64,000 bases of DNA from Pholis gunnellus. Lineage: Eukaryota > Chordata > Actinopteri > Perciformes > Pholidae. Below, in pieces: positions 36,561 through 49,600 of the stretch; position 1 is the first letter of the stretch, and the number at the start of each line of letters is the position of its first letter. The stretch lies in contig OU342820.1 in NCBI GenBank assembly GCA_910591455.2, positions 5,407,963 to 5,471,962 on the forward strand, given 5' to 3'. The translations under genes and the position numbers were made by a program. A model generated the notes under the pieces. It saw nothing but the letters and a program-made list of their open reading frames with translations. It had not been told where the DNA came from and did not search any database.

Positions 36561-39500
36561 TATATTCTGGGCAGTTTGTTGCATAAATCCACGGTGGACA
36601 CACACACACGGACATACGCACACAAACACACAGTTGGATGGGGCAAGCATTGCTTCATAAACAATTGCAGCCACACACGCTCGCTCTAGGAAGGAACATG
36701 AAAACAGCTCTAATGGGAAAAAGATGAGAGGGCTCACAGCGAGCACACCCAGAGAGAGGAGGAGAGAGCCGACCGTCGGACACCGCTGTCTCAGCCCTGC
36801 TGGCACACAAACAGTCTGGAATCAGACGCAAACGATTGCTGCCTGAGGTCACGTTGTTAACCAGGTCCTGTTGAATATCCCGTTGAGTAATACACATTTG
36901 TTTTGTGGCATTTGTGTGTTCATTTTCCTCTCTGGTTTTTTGCTTTGCATACGGTGCATTCTTGCTGTTGCCAATATTTTTTAACTTTTTTTAAATGAGA
37001 CAGATCATTTTGGTATTCAATTATAAAAATGATAACATTTTAAAATTATAAAATTTTCTTTTTTTAAATATGATTTTCTTTTTTAACTAAAAACTTACTT
37101 GCACCATATCGTTGCACTCTTATTATAAAAAACAAATGTTTTTGTTCTTTCGTCAGGAGTCTTTATGTGTGCTGATAATACTAATAATAATTTAAACAAC
37201 TAGTTTGAATATTCAAATGTCACAGATCGAATGCTCTCTGTCACTGAAGAAAGGCTCCAGGTCAGTAGAACTACGTCAATAACTAACGCTGTTATTATCA
37301 CTCTTAAGGCGAACAGTTTGGATTATTCTATGATAAAGTGTGATGTTGGTGTAAACCAGCAGCGAAGGGGGAAACGGCCCTGTGCTGTTTCAGGAAAGAG
37401 TGTGTCATCTTGTTTATTTTCCTCTGGTTTGCCGTCTTTTCCAGCCCATAGGGCGCGATGATAACAAAAAAACATTGCGGCGTCCACGTCTCACAGCGGA
37501 CATGCCCCCCGATCCACAGAGGGACCACAAGGCCCTTAGAGCAACATTTTTGCTCCGAGGGAGAGGAGCAGGAGTTACAGCCTGTGTGTTAATGATGGCT
37601 CACATGGTGATTCCCTCACATGTTTGTTCAGATTTGGGCTTTGCTTATACATACAGGCGCAAATCAAAACTCTCCATCCATTTCTCTTCTTTTGTCCTGA
37701 TGAAGTCTCATCTTCAAGAGTGGAGGTTGGCCGACGCTCCTGACACCGGACCGGCCTTCCTTTGAGCCGTTTCTGATGCTTTTGTGTCCCATATCTTCCT
37801 GAAGAAACAAATTCCCCTCCAAAAGAATTCTCATTAACTTTTCTCCATAACGCCAAGTCTATCATTGCTCTCCACGTCTCACCCGCGGTGTGTATCCACT
37901 ATGACGGAATAATATTTGGACAGGTGTTTCGTTCATACACATTAACTTCAAGGGTGCCTCGTGTGCTATTTCATTGCTGTTTCATAAAGAGAGAAGAAAA
38001 GAAAGCAGCACATCCTGGCTGGTGGATTCTTGAGCTGGTGCTGTGTACTGTAGTGTATACTGTATGTGTAATCCCTGACAATAAAAAACTGTTTAGCACC
38101 AATTTTCCTTTACTTTTAAAACTCTCTTTTTTTTCCCCCTTGTTTCAGACAACTGTGGAGGCCACATCTGGAAGACAGATGTAGGCCTAGACCCAGAGCT
38201 TGTTCTCTGCCTTTTGACTCTCGCTCTCTCTCTCTCTTCCTCGCATTCGCTGCGTCTCACTCACTCTCTCTTTCTCGCGTCTTACCCTCCCTCCCTTCTC
38301 TTTTTGGGAAACATGAGAGCTGGGTTAATTCTCTCTCTCTCTCTCTCCCTCCCTCCCTCCCCTGCTGGACCACCCACATTCGGAAACGCCTAGCTGTTCC
38401 TGAGGCAGAGCCGCTGGCAGTTTAGAGAGACACTGGGAGAGCAAACGAGAGAGCGAGAGAGAGAGATGTAAGGATGGGTTATGACTGACGGTTTTAGCAG
38501 AGTATCAATTACATCAATGTCAAAGCCATAACCTGCCATTGTGTAAGGAGGAGAGAGTCTGGGAGAGACGGCTACTTTGGTGCTTATGAGTTCATGCAGC
38601 CTGAATCCTGCAGCTCTTGTTAATAACATATCCTCTCACTTTATTCCGCCCGCGTATTTGATGCTGCTTACTAAAGTGCATCTCAGAACATAAGTGACCT
38701 CATGCTTGAGGCTGGCCTTCGGTAAATGCTGCACATCTTTTAAGTTCGAGAAAAATCGTAATAACTTGATCAAACTTGTGTAAAACATGAGTTACTGAAG
38801 GAAAACGTCTCAGGGACATGACAGGGAAATGTGCTTGAAACGGCAGCTTTTATTTGCGTGAGCAGTAAATAATTATCTCTCGGTTCATCAAACGTGTGAA
38901 ACGTCTCCGGTATAAAGGTCAATGTCTCCATCATGTGGATGTCTCTTAGTATTGCCTCTTTGCCAAAGTGGTTTTAACCTTATGTGGTGCCACTCTCTGA
39001 AATGACTTGTAAAGGGGTTGTGACTGATGATATTTGAATGGTTAATAAGTCATTTATTATTTCATTATAGACCACTAATAATCCTCTCATTAGACCATTT
39101 GTTGTTTCACAAAGTTGTGAAGAATCTATTTGGCTACTTTATACCCTCCTATAATATAACACCATGTGTGGTGGGGAATGCTCCCCTGGTGCCAGTGAAA
39201 GTTTCTTTTTACAACATTTTGAACCTTTGGGCCCAGAAATGCTCCGTTCTTGCAACTGGTTGAGGCTAAGTGCTGCTAATAGGCTGGCAATACCACATGT
39301 AGGCTACTTTGTGTTGGATGTGTAAGCTTTGTGATAAACTAATTATCACACCACTTTTTTTGTTTTGTTTTTTTGTTCTTTTTGAATCGGTACCTAGTTT
39401 TAAGTGAAGCCAATTGCCATTGTTGGGAGGCTAGGCTCCCTGTGGTGAGGTCCCTACACCTCATGCATGCATATCGTAGCGCTGGGATTCCTGTGTAGAC

Positions 39501-40045
39501 TTCCCTCGTTTTGCTGTGATGAGCGCTGTGTGTTGCGCCTGAGGTGAGCAAGCGGTAGCACCTCTGCTTGCCTCCCCACCTGTGGCCTCAGCTTAGTTTC
39601 CCCAGTTTTACTTATATTGAAAAGGAAATTTGAGATTTAAATGTTGTGTTATGGTTTTAGAGTTTAGCTGAAATTGTAGCAGCAGCTCCAGTCTCGGCCT
39701 ATTTGATTATTTTGATTATGCCAATAAAGCCTTTTAATGCATTAAGAAATCACATCTGTCTTCTGTCAGTGATTAATCTGTGTGCCGTATCAATGTTATC
39801 TAAGGTTCTTGAAGGTCTTTCATTCCCCTGGTGGCATGGTCAGTTTTCTCCCTTTCTCTCCTCATCGCCCTCAACACAAATGGATAGAATCACCATTTGT
39901 ATGTGAAAGGGCTCGCTCATAATGATGAACCTCCACTTTCCCTCAGTTTTATTTGCTTTCTGGTGTTTTTCTGCTCGTTTTGATTTCCATGCCCAGAACT
40001 TTATTCTTTTGGTTCATATTCAACGCTGCACGTAGACGGGCGCAG
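36386..40045. other. Intergenic, no gene recognised
   Basis: AT-rich stretch with an (AT)n microsatellite (36,523-36,565) and several CT/CTC-rich runs (38,221-38,360). Part of 39,000-39,600 may be an unrecognised repeat. No exon or RNA gene is supported. Confidence 0.4.
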
Positions 40046-40049
40046 ATCT

Positions 40050-41830
40050 CTGGTTCATAGTATAAGTCATAGTATGTCATTGAAATTTCATCAAAAGTCT
40101 TGGTATAGTATACCATTAAGTACATTTCTGGATTGGGAAAGCGACGATGGGTTGCAATTAGTCTTAATATTTAGTGTTACACAATAGTGAGGTGTATGAA
40201 TCAAGAGAAATGTTTTCAGTGACATGTTCCCCCTCTGATGGAAAGCAGCACACAGCCAGTCAGTGTAGTGATTCAACACAGTCAAAGCAGAGCATGCCAA
40301 AAAAAGTGTGTCGTAAAAACGTCAAAACAGTATGTCATGAAAGTCATAATATAGTATGGAATAAAAATGTCTGCAATAAGTCATGGTCTCATATGTAATA
40401 CTATAGGATGCCATAGACTCCTGACTTTAAAAGAAAAGTCATGTATGTATGCCATAAAAAGTTACAGTAGAACATGTTGGAAAAATGTATCGTATAGTAG
40501 CAAACTATGACATTTTTACTACATAATGTACATAAATGTTTTCATGGTAATCTATACTAATGTATTTTCATGCCATGTTTTACTATAAAAAGATGTTTTG
40601 ATATACTAGTCAAGGACTTTTTTTTATGGAAAACTGTTCTGAAATGTTTAGGACACGCCATGCTATGACTTTTTTCTTAAATGCTATTAGATTTTTTTTT
40701 TACATACGATACCAACTTTGTTACGACATGCTATTATATGACTTTTTTATTGACACTATATTATTACTGTTACTATTCTGACATTTTTCTGAAATGCTTT
40801 AGTTTAGTTTGTTTTCTCTAACATACTACACTGACTACACTGACTATTTGGACAAACTTTGTATAACTTTTTGACTTATGGTATGGTTTTTCAAAATATT
40901 TAAGTAAAATTTTTTCTGACTTTTATTGACATGCTATACTGGGGTCATACTATTGTATGAATTTTTGACTTTTTCGAAATCCTGACTTTTTGTTAGCACT
41001 TTTTTGACCTGATATACAATATTATCGAACTTTTTTTTACATTTCATATTGCGAATTTTTTTGACGTACTATATACTATGACATGACTTTTTTCAACATA
41101 AAATAAAATTTTCTTTGTGTATACTACGACTACTGTGACTTTTCTCCGCATGTTATATTACTTTTTTCAAAAGGCAATGCTTTGACTTTTTTCATTACTT
41201 TTTTCAAAAAATTTTACTTCGTCTTTTTTATCATTCTATAGTTTTTTTCTGACTTTTTTCAACATCCTAAACTATGAATTTATCATGACTACGACATGCT
41301 ACGCTATGACTTTTTAAAAAGTTTTCGACATTCTATACTATGACTTTTTCAAGACTTTGATCGACATGCTATACTATGACTTTTTATGACTTTATTAATA
41401 ATTAATGATGAATTAATAATTCAGTATGTCATGACAATATTATAAAAAAATGTCAGAGTATATAGTAAGTATGGCATATCATAAAAATGGCATTAACAGT
41501 CATATTATTGTACATCATAAAAATATATGCTATAAAATATAAGGGTCACACTATCATCCCATAAAATTGTCATATAAAGACAAAGTATAGAATCTTGTAA
41601 AAGTAAATAAATAAATAAAAGTCAAAGTATAGAATGACATTAAAAGTCACAATACAGTATTTAGTTAAAAAGTATAGTATGCTTCAAAATGTCTTTAAAG
41701 AAGTCATAAAAAATGTAAAATGTATATAATAATAATAATATAGCTTGTCATAAAACTTTAATAGTAAAGTAGCAGGCCGTAAAATGTCCTAAGAAAGTCA
41801 TACTATAGTGTGCCATGAAAAAAGTTTGGC
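40050..41830. repeat. Short-motif repeat block in alternating orientation
   Basis: About 1.8 kb built from diverged copies of a ~20 bp motif of the form CATACTATGACTTTTT. The left part (to about 40,560) carries the AAAAGTCATAGTATG orientation and the middle (about 40,580-41,400) the opposite orientation CTATACTATGACTTTTT. The right part (41,400-41,830) reverts to the first. The block is strongly AT-rich and non-coding. I recall the same motif as a frequent intergenic repeat in percomorph fish. Confidence 0.8.
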
Positions 41831-41839
41831 ATACTATCC

Positions 41840-42215
41840 CATTCTATGTCGCTGGCCTCCAGAGCCGACCCACCTTCGTCACGTGTCTCCAGAGGGCTCT
41901 CATCCCCATCTTCGTCTGTTCACCAGAGCAGCGCCGCCATACGGGGCCGACCTCCAGAGTGGTCCTGCCTTCATCTGTGAAGGTTGTCAACAAGAGCAAC
42001 TCTGCCCGCCCGCATGCTATTGCTGCCAGGCCTCCAGAGGGCTTGCGGCATCTTTTTGGGATTTTGGTTTCTAGGTTTGTCTGTTATATTCCTTGTTTCT
42101 TTCCTTCGATTAGTGTATCCTATTTCATTTTTGATAGACTCACCTTATGTGTCATGTCTATTTTTACCTCCTGCCTTTGTGTGATTAGCCCGCTTTGTGA
42201 TTCTGGAGTTATAAA
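41840..42215 (+). mobile_element. Probable LTR-retrotransposon 3' fragment (Gypsy-like)
   Basis: Four CTCCAGAG words occur within 180 bp (about 41,857, 41,888, 41,951 and 42,032) in GC-rich sequence. T-rich sequence with CTCACCTTATGTGTCATGTC and TCCTGCCTTTGTGTGATTAG follows. I associate this arrangement with the 3' end and LTR of Gypsy-type retrotransposons of fish. No intact protein domain is left. The assignment is from memory and moderate. Confidence 0.4.
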
Positions 42216-43147
42216 AGGGGCAAGGCTAAATATAAATGATGCATGGTTCTGCACTGAGCAGAGACAACATTAAATGAAAACAGTTGACCTACAGGAGAAT
42301 ACATATTTGAAAGTAATACAGAATGACTGCGAGCTTTACTGCATTATATTTCATTATATTATGTTTTTAATTGTCACCTGCCCTCTGAATTTAGTTTTCC
42401 TTTACCTAAATAAAGACATTTCTAACATAAACTATAGAAATTCTCAAGAATGCAGTAATTACATTTTTTTTTTCTGCAATATTATTATTTTTTACTATAG
42501 GTACTATAGCCATATTGTTACGCTAAAACTTCTGTACTTTTACCTAAGTAACATTTTGAATGCAAGACTTTTACCTGTAACAAAATATTTTTACACAGTG
42601 GGGCTTTCTTCTTACTGAAGTAAAACATCAGATGAACGTTATGTTCAGTTTGTTTCTGCTGCCCCCGAGTGGCAAACTGTGTTATTGCAGGATTAATAAC
42701 ATTTACATCTGCAGACGTTTTGGAACACTGTCGTGGAAGACAACTTTATTTATCATTTACATGTATAACTTCAGTCACTGAGTAAGTTAAGTCATCAAGA
42801 TGAATAACTAAGCTAAAGAAAAATGACAAAGCAAGATATACTTGAGGAAGATGAACACTTGCCAAAGGGACGTTTCTAACCTGGTAAACGTTGTCCTCAT
42901 TAATTGGTTATTACTGATCTGTGAAGCATGACTTATTAATCATGAATAAAGCCATATGATAATAGAGAATTGTATCCCTTCTGCAATAGAAAATATCAGC
43001 ACTGGTGCTCAGTGGTCAAGCATAAATATTATTTGGCAGGTGGCAGCTGGTAAACCAATCAGCTCAGTAATACAATGGTGTGCCGAACACAGTGAAGTGA
43101 CTTTAAGGTGCAGCTTAATGCATGACACACTAACACGAGATGAGCTC
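42216..43147. other. AT-rich flank and 3' UTR of the GIMAP-like gene
   Basis: AT-rich sequence without a gene of its own. The part above 42,745 is probably the 3' UTR of the minus-strand gene that starts at higher coordinates. Confidence 0.4.
42745..42750 (-). terminator. Candidate polyadenylation signal of the GIMAP-like gene
   Basis: AATAAA on the minus strand, about 400 bp after the stop codon. It is a plausible 3' end, unproven. Confidence 0.4.
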
Positions 43148-44652
43148 TCATTTGGTTTTCTGTGTTCTCCTTCTCCCCACCTCCGTAGCCACTGATCCTA
43201 CAGTGGCTCCCATCATGCCTCCATACGGCCCTCCCACAAACAGGCCGACCAGTGCTCCCAGCAGGGCCTCCCTCCTCATCATCTTGGGCAGCCACATCAT
43301 CCAGCCTGTCAGCTTCTCCCACAAGCCCCAGAGAAAAGAGGGAGCAGAGGAGGCAGGCGACGAGGGGAAGATGCCATCCACATCCACGTTCAAGTCACCT
43401 ACGCTCCTCTCTGCCTCTTCCCGGACCGCCTCCATTTCTTCTTCTGTGACGTTTTCCTCCGGTTGCGAGTCCGTGGGAGCCACCTGGTCCCCTCCTCTCC
43501 TCCGTCTCACGATCTCTGCCTGCCTCTCTCTCACTCTTTCCTCAGCCTCCTGGTACAGAGGACAGCTGCAGTCACCGCCTGCTCTCACCGCCTGCTCGAC
43601 CTTCTCCAGCAGCTCCTCAACGGCGTTCCACTCCCCTGCTTCTCCACTGCGGGTCTCCAGTGTGTGGTAGCGGTCACCGCATCGTTCCACCAGCTCCCGG
43701 AGGTCCTTGCGCCACGTGGCGAGGTACGCCTCCAGCTGCTCGTCCTCCTCCAGCTCCTCGGTGTGGGTGAAGAGCACGATGGTGTTTGCGCTGACTGCAG
43801 GAGGGCCGAATAGCTTCTCCAGGGCGTCCAGCGCATTGGCCTCTCCATCGGCTGGCTGGTTCACAGGGACACACAGCAGGAAGGCATGCGGCCCGGGGCT
43901 GGACAAGGCGATGAAGGAGGATAGGTGTCTCCTCCTTTCCTCGGGGTCGCATCCTGAGCCAAACCAGGCCGGACTGGAGACGACCGCCACCTACAGAGAG
44001 GTGGCAGAAGCATAGCATCCAGGTAAAACAATGCAAGCGCATTAATGCTACAAATTGATATTTCACTGTAACAAAATTAAACAGAGGAAATTAAGAGAAG
44101 TAATATACAGAATTTGAAAATTCTGTATATTATCGAAAATATTTGCATGAATCTACGTTTGCATGTTTGTATGCAGGTATCGATATCTGCATGCAGATGT
44201 GTTCATTTACATATGTCATATATAGGATTATAATTTACTTGATATGATCTTGCATACAAATGCATTAACATATATTAATAACATTTCCATAAAACATATA
44301 TAAGGGAGTAATTGGCAACTCTTGTTTTGTGTTCCCTCATGCTTATGATCAGAGATGTGAGTGTTATAGGGGTCATTGCTCGAGAAAGATTCAAACTAAC
44401 GAGTCACTATAATAACAATAAGTCTCCAAACGTAGTATGTCGTTATACTTCCCCCTCTCCGTTGCAGTGTGATGTACTGCGTGTATTTCACTCCTACCTG
44501 TCTACCTGCAGCCTCTCCTCGGTGTTTGCTGCACTCCTGCATGGCGGCAGCTTCTGCGCCCTGCTGAGGAGGGTCGTGCAGGCCCAGGATGCTGCTGACG
44601 GCCGACTTTTTTCCGGCCCCGGTCCGGCCCAGCACCACCAGCCTCAGCTCGG
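43148..44652 (-). CDS. GIMAP-like (AIG1-type) GTPase-family gene, 5' exon not found
   Basis: Two coding exons are supported: 44,498-44,652 and 43,148-43,990 (stop at 43,148). They are joined in phase 0 across a 507 bp intron with clean GT-AG ends. An in-frame stop just upstream of 44,652 and a good acceptor mean that at least one earlier exon is missing. The known part is 331 residues. Residues 1-51 contain the P-loop LGRTGAGKKSA. The next exon carries the GIMAP hallmark SSPGPHAFLL, a FTHTEEL block in the position of the base-recognition motif, and CGDRYHTLE. A long charged helical region follows, then a glycine-rich hydrophobic C-terminus (GALVGLFVGGPYGG) that may anchor or insert in membrane. 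GIMAPs act in lymphocyte survival and on organelle membranes. Odd points: K where the P-loop needs S/T after GK, and SSPAW where DTPG is expected, so GTP binding is doubtful. It could be a decayed or a specialised pseudo-GTPase. Confidence 0.8.
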
Positions 44653-45390
44653 CTGCTCAGCACCGACAACAAGGGCGGAGACAAAGGGCAGTGGAAAACC
44701 CACATCATGGTCCAGTCTACTGTACATGGTTTATTTTTAAACATATGTTTACTGTATATGTTGGCCAGAGACTACAGAAGTTTTTCAAAAGTAGAAGCAG
44801 CATTTTATGACAATAAAAAAGTACCAGACTATCCGTTGTTTATGAAGTCAGCTGTATGATGTCGTGGCATTTCACCGTTACCGTTTTCGCATTTCTACGG
44901 AGTGGCAGCGCCCTTTGAAACTGTCGTTTCACTCCACCGGGAGCCGCTCCCTCTCACTTTTCTCCCGTTGTGTCTCACGGACATTACTGATCTTAAGATA
45001 CACGGAGGTACACCAGTGCTCAGCCTACCTGACTGTGCGGCAGATGTTGACATTTCTGCGCTCGTTCACCGCCGTGTTATGCGCTGAATCTGGGATGTTC
45101 GCACTTCCTCGTTCCTGTGACACTGCTGGACTCAACTTGACTTGCCTTCGGCGGAGGGGGGACACAGCTCCATCTGTTGTGGTGCCTGGTGTAGCAGGGC
45201 GTCTCAAACCGGGGCCCGCGGACCTGCCCGGGGTCCGTTTTCGTCGCATTTCAGCCCACAAACTTATAAAAGCGCCTTTAAAAAGCATTCACTTAATTTA
45301 TTATGACTTCCATGGTTTAATACAAATAGGCAATTTATGTTTTAGCTGTAAAGTCCTGACCAACCTTATGTTATTTAATAAACAAATTAA
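44653..45390. other. Upstream flank of the GIMAP-like gene
   Basis: Should contain the missing first exon and promoter of the minus-strand GIMAP-like gene, but I cannot assign either. A CpG-containing segment at 44,870-45,180 includes a GAAAC-N4-GTTTC palindrome (44,917-44,930). Near 45,195-45,240 the phrase 'CTCAAACCGGGGCCCGCGGA' resembles a common repeat. Confidence 0.35.
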
Positions 45391-45830
45391 CTAGGGTGTA
45401 CATGCTAGCAGCTGTTAGCTTTACTTGGGCACAGTCATGCTTTACGAGCTAAATGCTAACAGCGGCATGCTCACAATCACAATACTATCACTGCTAATGT
45501 TCAGGGTATAATGTTCACCATGATAGTTTAGCATGTTAATAGTTGATAATTAGCCTCAGAGAACAGCTGGGTCTGATGGGAATGTCATTATAATTCATCC
45601 TGAAAGAGAGCAGTGATGTCTGTACTCTCTATCAAGACGATTCACTAAAACAAAATATGTCAACCTTGTGGTGGAGCTTAATTCAATTATAGATTCATTA
45701 GGATTCATCCTCTGGCCACCATGAAGTTTCGTGCAAATCTGCCTCGAAGGTTGTTGAAGTATTTGTGAACCGACCAACCGACATTGGCATCCCCAGAGCC
45801 GAGCCGCAAGCATGGCTAATGAAAACAAAA
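45391..45830 (+). repeat. Dispersed repeat, family A (copy 2)
   Basis: Same family as 7,200-7,600, in the opposite orientation. The shared core is TGATGGGAATGTCATTA (45,575-45,591). The copy extends through 'ATTAGGATTCATCCTCTGG' and 'GACCGACCAACCGACATTGGCATCCCCAGAGCC', phrases typical of an abundant teleost repeat. It ends at GCATGGCTAA. It lies just beyond the predicted 3' end of hmgxb4. Confidence 0.75.
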
Positions 45831-45857
45831 CAAGCAGAAGCTGATTTTGGAAACAGT

Positions 45858-45863
45858 TTTAAT
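45858..45863 (-). terminator. Candidate polyadenylation signal of hmgxb4
   Basis: ATTAAA on the minus strand, about 650 bp after the hmgxb4 stop codon and immediately before the family A repeat. It is a common variant of the signal. Other sites are possible. Confidence 0.3.
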
Positions 45864-46513
45864 GTCGCCATTTTTGCTAAATGTCTGACATTGAACAGCT
45901 CCTGATTTAAAACAAGATTGCACCATAAGGTGTTTTTTTTCTATCACTTTCCTACAGAGCAGTCAAAAATCGAAATGCTGTACGCACAGTAAAATATCAA
46001 ATGTATAAAACATCATGGCATGACAGCATTGTTTACACGGTAAAAGAAAAACAAGAGCAGCTGTCAAATATATTATGTTGATCGTGACCAAATTACTTAC
46101 ATGTTCCTGTACTTTTAAGTAAAAAAAAAAAAAAAGGAATCAAAATATGTAGACAAAACAGTCAACAGTCAAACACACTAAACAGTTGCGCGCACACACT
46201 CACTACATGACATACACTCTGTACACTGTACAGCAACAATAAAACTAAGCTCGACATGCCAAGAAAGATCAACGTGTTCAGTAAAATGTTTCATTTAAAA
46301 ATATAACAATTAGAAAAAAAATTAAAGAGAACAAGGTTTTTAAAAAAATACACTTTTAAAACGTTGACGCTAGAAATATCCAAGTTTTCAGAGGCCGAGC
46401 AAGTGGCTTAAATTAAAGTCCAAAGTCCAAGGGTCCCTCCTGTTCAGGACCCCTCCAGTCACATCTGCTGACTTCTGATGCCAAATCACTGAACCTCGAG
46501 TATCATCCTTTCC

Positions 46514-46565
46514 TCACAGCCCAGGCATGATGTAGGCAATATTGTCCAACGTATTCGACTGACAG

Positions 46566-46602
<37 letters not shown>

Positions 46603-49600
46603 TGTTAGGAAACTGCATTGAAGATGCACACGACCGCTGCCAAGTGTTCACCTGAATGTACGTATATCAAACTGCAGTCAGGCTGAAAACACCCGCAGTA
46701 GTTTAATTCACACAGCGTTTACAAACGCTAATACTTTACCAGGACGTTTCGAGGACATCCGTTTAACTGTGGTATCTGTGCGGTGAGACAGTTCAGCGGT
46801 CCCAGCGCACACAAGATGGAGTCCAGAAGAACAGACAGACTCCCGGACACCGCCACCATCCCCTGGCACGAAGAAACATCAGTCACAGTTATTCCACTGC
46901 ATACTAGTAACGACACATCTCCAGGGGGTGAACGTAGCCTGTTTTTTTTTCGTACAGGCATTGTGCTTCATGTTCAATAACATTGTCAGGTAGGGCCTTT
47001 ATGTTGCACAAGTTGGAACAACAACTTTAAAAAAAAGCTGATGTGTTTAAGCAATAAAATACAACACATCTTCCACGTTGTTTCCATATTACGACTACGA
47101 CGAAAACAGAAGAAATGGGACTATCCGAGGAGCACCTGAATGCACCACTGTCAGCGCTCTCCGGGTGCCATTCTAGTTTTCTTATGAATTGCTTCTTAAT
47201 TGTTCACAGCACAGGCTTGGGGGCTTTCAATCCAAAAAGATGATGTCAAGTGTTTCCTTCCACACCATACAGCTGCAGACTTCAAGCTACTTTCACCCCT
47301 AAACATGTCCTTGTTAACACCTCAAATAAAAAAACGTGGAGCTTTCTGAAGTGGAAAATAAAGCTTCTTTCTCGTCATGTCTATTTTTGATATCTATTAA
47401 TGTGCTTTAGAGGTTATAGGTTACATCCACTGCAGATTGGCCTGTAAATGCAGTATGTGCCCGCCTGCATTGTGGAAACGTACCTCTGTTTCTTGTAGCC
47501 GATGCCCAATCAGGGACAGGGACTCCCCCAGGAGCTGCAGGTGAGCTGCTGCATCGATGGGATCGACCTCTGGGACTCGTGCTGGGGATAGTGACATCGT
47601 GCCAGATGCTCTGCTGGGCGACACCATCCCTGTGACCGCTCCTACAGCTTCCACGAGCCCAACACAAACACAACAGTTACGAGAACTGACGGCGAGAGGA
47701 CAAAAACTTGTGAAATTATAAAAAACGTATTAATCATCGTCGATCGGTTGAGTTAAAAGTCCACGATACCTTTGCTTTTGCCCTCATTGACACTCTTGTG
47801 TTTGACTGTGGTGGCCTCGGCTTTGTTCTGCTTGTGCTGCAGATACTGAGCTTTCTGCCTCCAAACCTGCACGGGACACACAGAGGGACGCGCTACATTT
47901 TAGTGCACTGCGAGCATGAGAGCGATGTTCAAAAGGATTTTCCCATATCAAGTACAAAGAAGGACAAAAACTCACCAGCTTGTCTTTCTCGGGCATCGCC
48001 TTCCACACCTCTGCCAACCTTTTGCTTAGCTCACCAAAGACTGCAGATTAGACAAACGTACGGTTTAAAATGTGTACGTTAGTGATGTTTGAGAGGCCAA
48101 TGTGCTGATCGGTGTCATAACATCACCCACCTAGTCCTGGCTGTTCTGCATTTATGTTGACCCTGTACTCCTTACAAAACACCTGATACGCTGTTGTGTT
48201 CTTCTTCTTGGGCTGAGAGAGGACAAAGAAATGAACTGATGATGAACCAACGCAGAGGGACAATAAAGCATTGTTTTTCGTAGTAGTGTGTTAGTTTGCG
48301 TTGTCATTCAAAGCTACATTTTCACGCCGGCCGTCTTGCTACTTAAACTACCGATCCAACAACAAACGTCCCCGAACAGTTTCTTACCTTGTCTTTTTCC
48401 TTCTCGTGCTTTTCCCGATCTTTCTCCTCTTTCTTCTTCTTCTTCTCCGTCACTCCATCGTTGCCTTGGTGGTGGTGTGGAGGGACGGGCGTGCCCATGG
48501 CGTACATTGGTCCGACGGCGCTGTGCGTGACAGTGGGGTGGGAGTGGCTGTGGCCCCTCGAGGAGTCTGAAGAATGTCACGCAAAGATGACGCGATTGGA
48601 AAATGACAAGTATCATATTGTGTGCAGCAGAAAAGCGACTCTTTCTTTGTTGTATATTCAACACATGGATAACTCACCTCCAAATCCTTTGCTGTGCTTC
48701 TTGTCCTTCCCACTCTTTTCCTTGTCTCGGTCCTTTTCTTTGTCCTTCTTCTTCTTGCTTTTTTTGCTCTTCTTCTTCTTCTTTGACATGTGTGTGTAGG
48801 AGTCATCTATAACCAGTTCACCCGCCTCCAGCTCAGCCCCAGATGAAGAGCTCTCGTCTCCCATGCCACCTCCATAATGACCTGTGAAACAGGGAACACA
48901 TCAAAGATGATTAATTAACAACACAAAATCTATCATGGGGGGGGTCAAAATAATGTACGGTGGTATGGTACACTGGCACTACAGGTGCACCCATAATATC
49001 TGCAGCAGCAATATATCTGTGCCGATACAGCTCATCAGCACGTGTTTGATCAGCAAACCAACAGGTTTCTGATACCACAACTAATAATGAAATGATAAAA
49101 ACTTAGTAAATGTACTTATTATTGCTATAATGGGCCTCAGATTATTGAGTTGCCAAAATTCAGCTGCATGTTTTACTTGTATTTTATATATCTTATATAC
49201 CTTCAGTTTAGTCCTCAACGAGTAAGCTGCTATATGTACTATTTGATACATCTGAGGATCGCCAACAAGAGGCTGTTGCGGGGTTTTAGCATTTCTTGCT
49301 AGCTTGTCTGAAAGGCGGATAAATAACGCTGCACATTGTGGTGAGGGAAAAGTGGCATGGCAACTTTCAAAGGGGTCCCTTTGACCTCTCGCCTCAAGAT
49401 ATGTGAATGAAAATAGGTTCCCATGAGTCTCCCCTTTACAGACATGCCGACGTTATGCTAATCCGATGCTAAAACCAAGCAGTTCTTTTGCATGCAGTAT
49501 AAATATGTCATTTTCTCCTATTCTATAAATGGTATAAATTGAATATTGGGTCTTGGATGTGCAAAAAGTGGGTATGACTGGGAAGCTTGATATATGAAAT

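Noticed and set aside
42274..42618. 114-codon plus-strand frame rich in Tyr, Ile and Phe
   Set aside because: An AT-rich frame with no recognisable family and no splice or promoter support. Probably chance.
43140..43670. 176-codon plus-strand frame
   Set aside because: Antisense of the GIMAP-like exon, which has the recognisable protein motifs and splice site.
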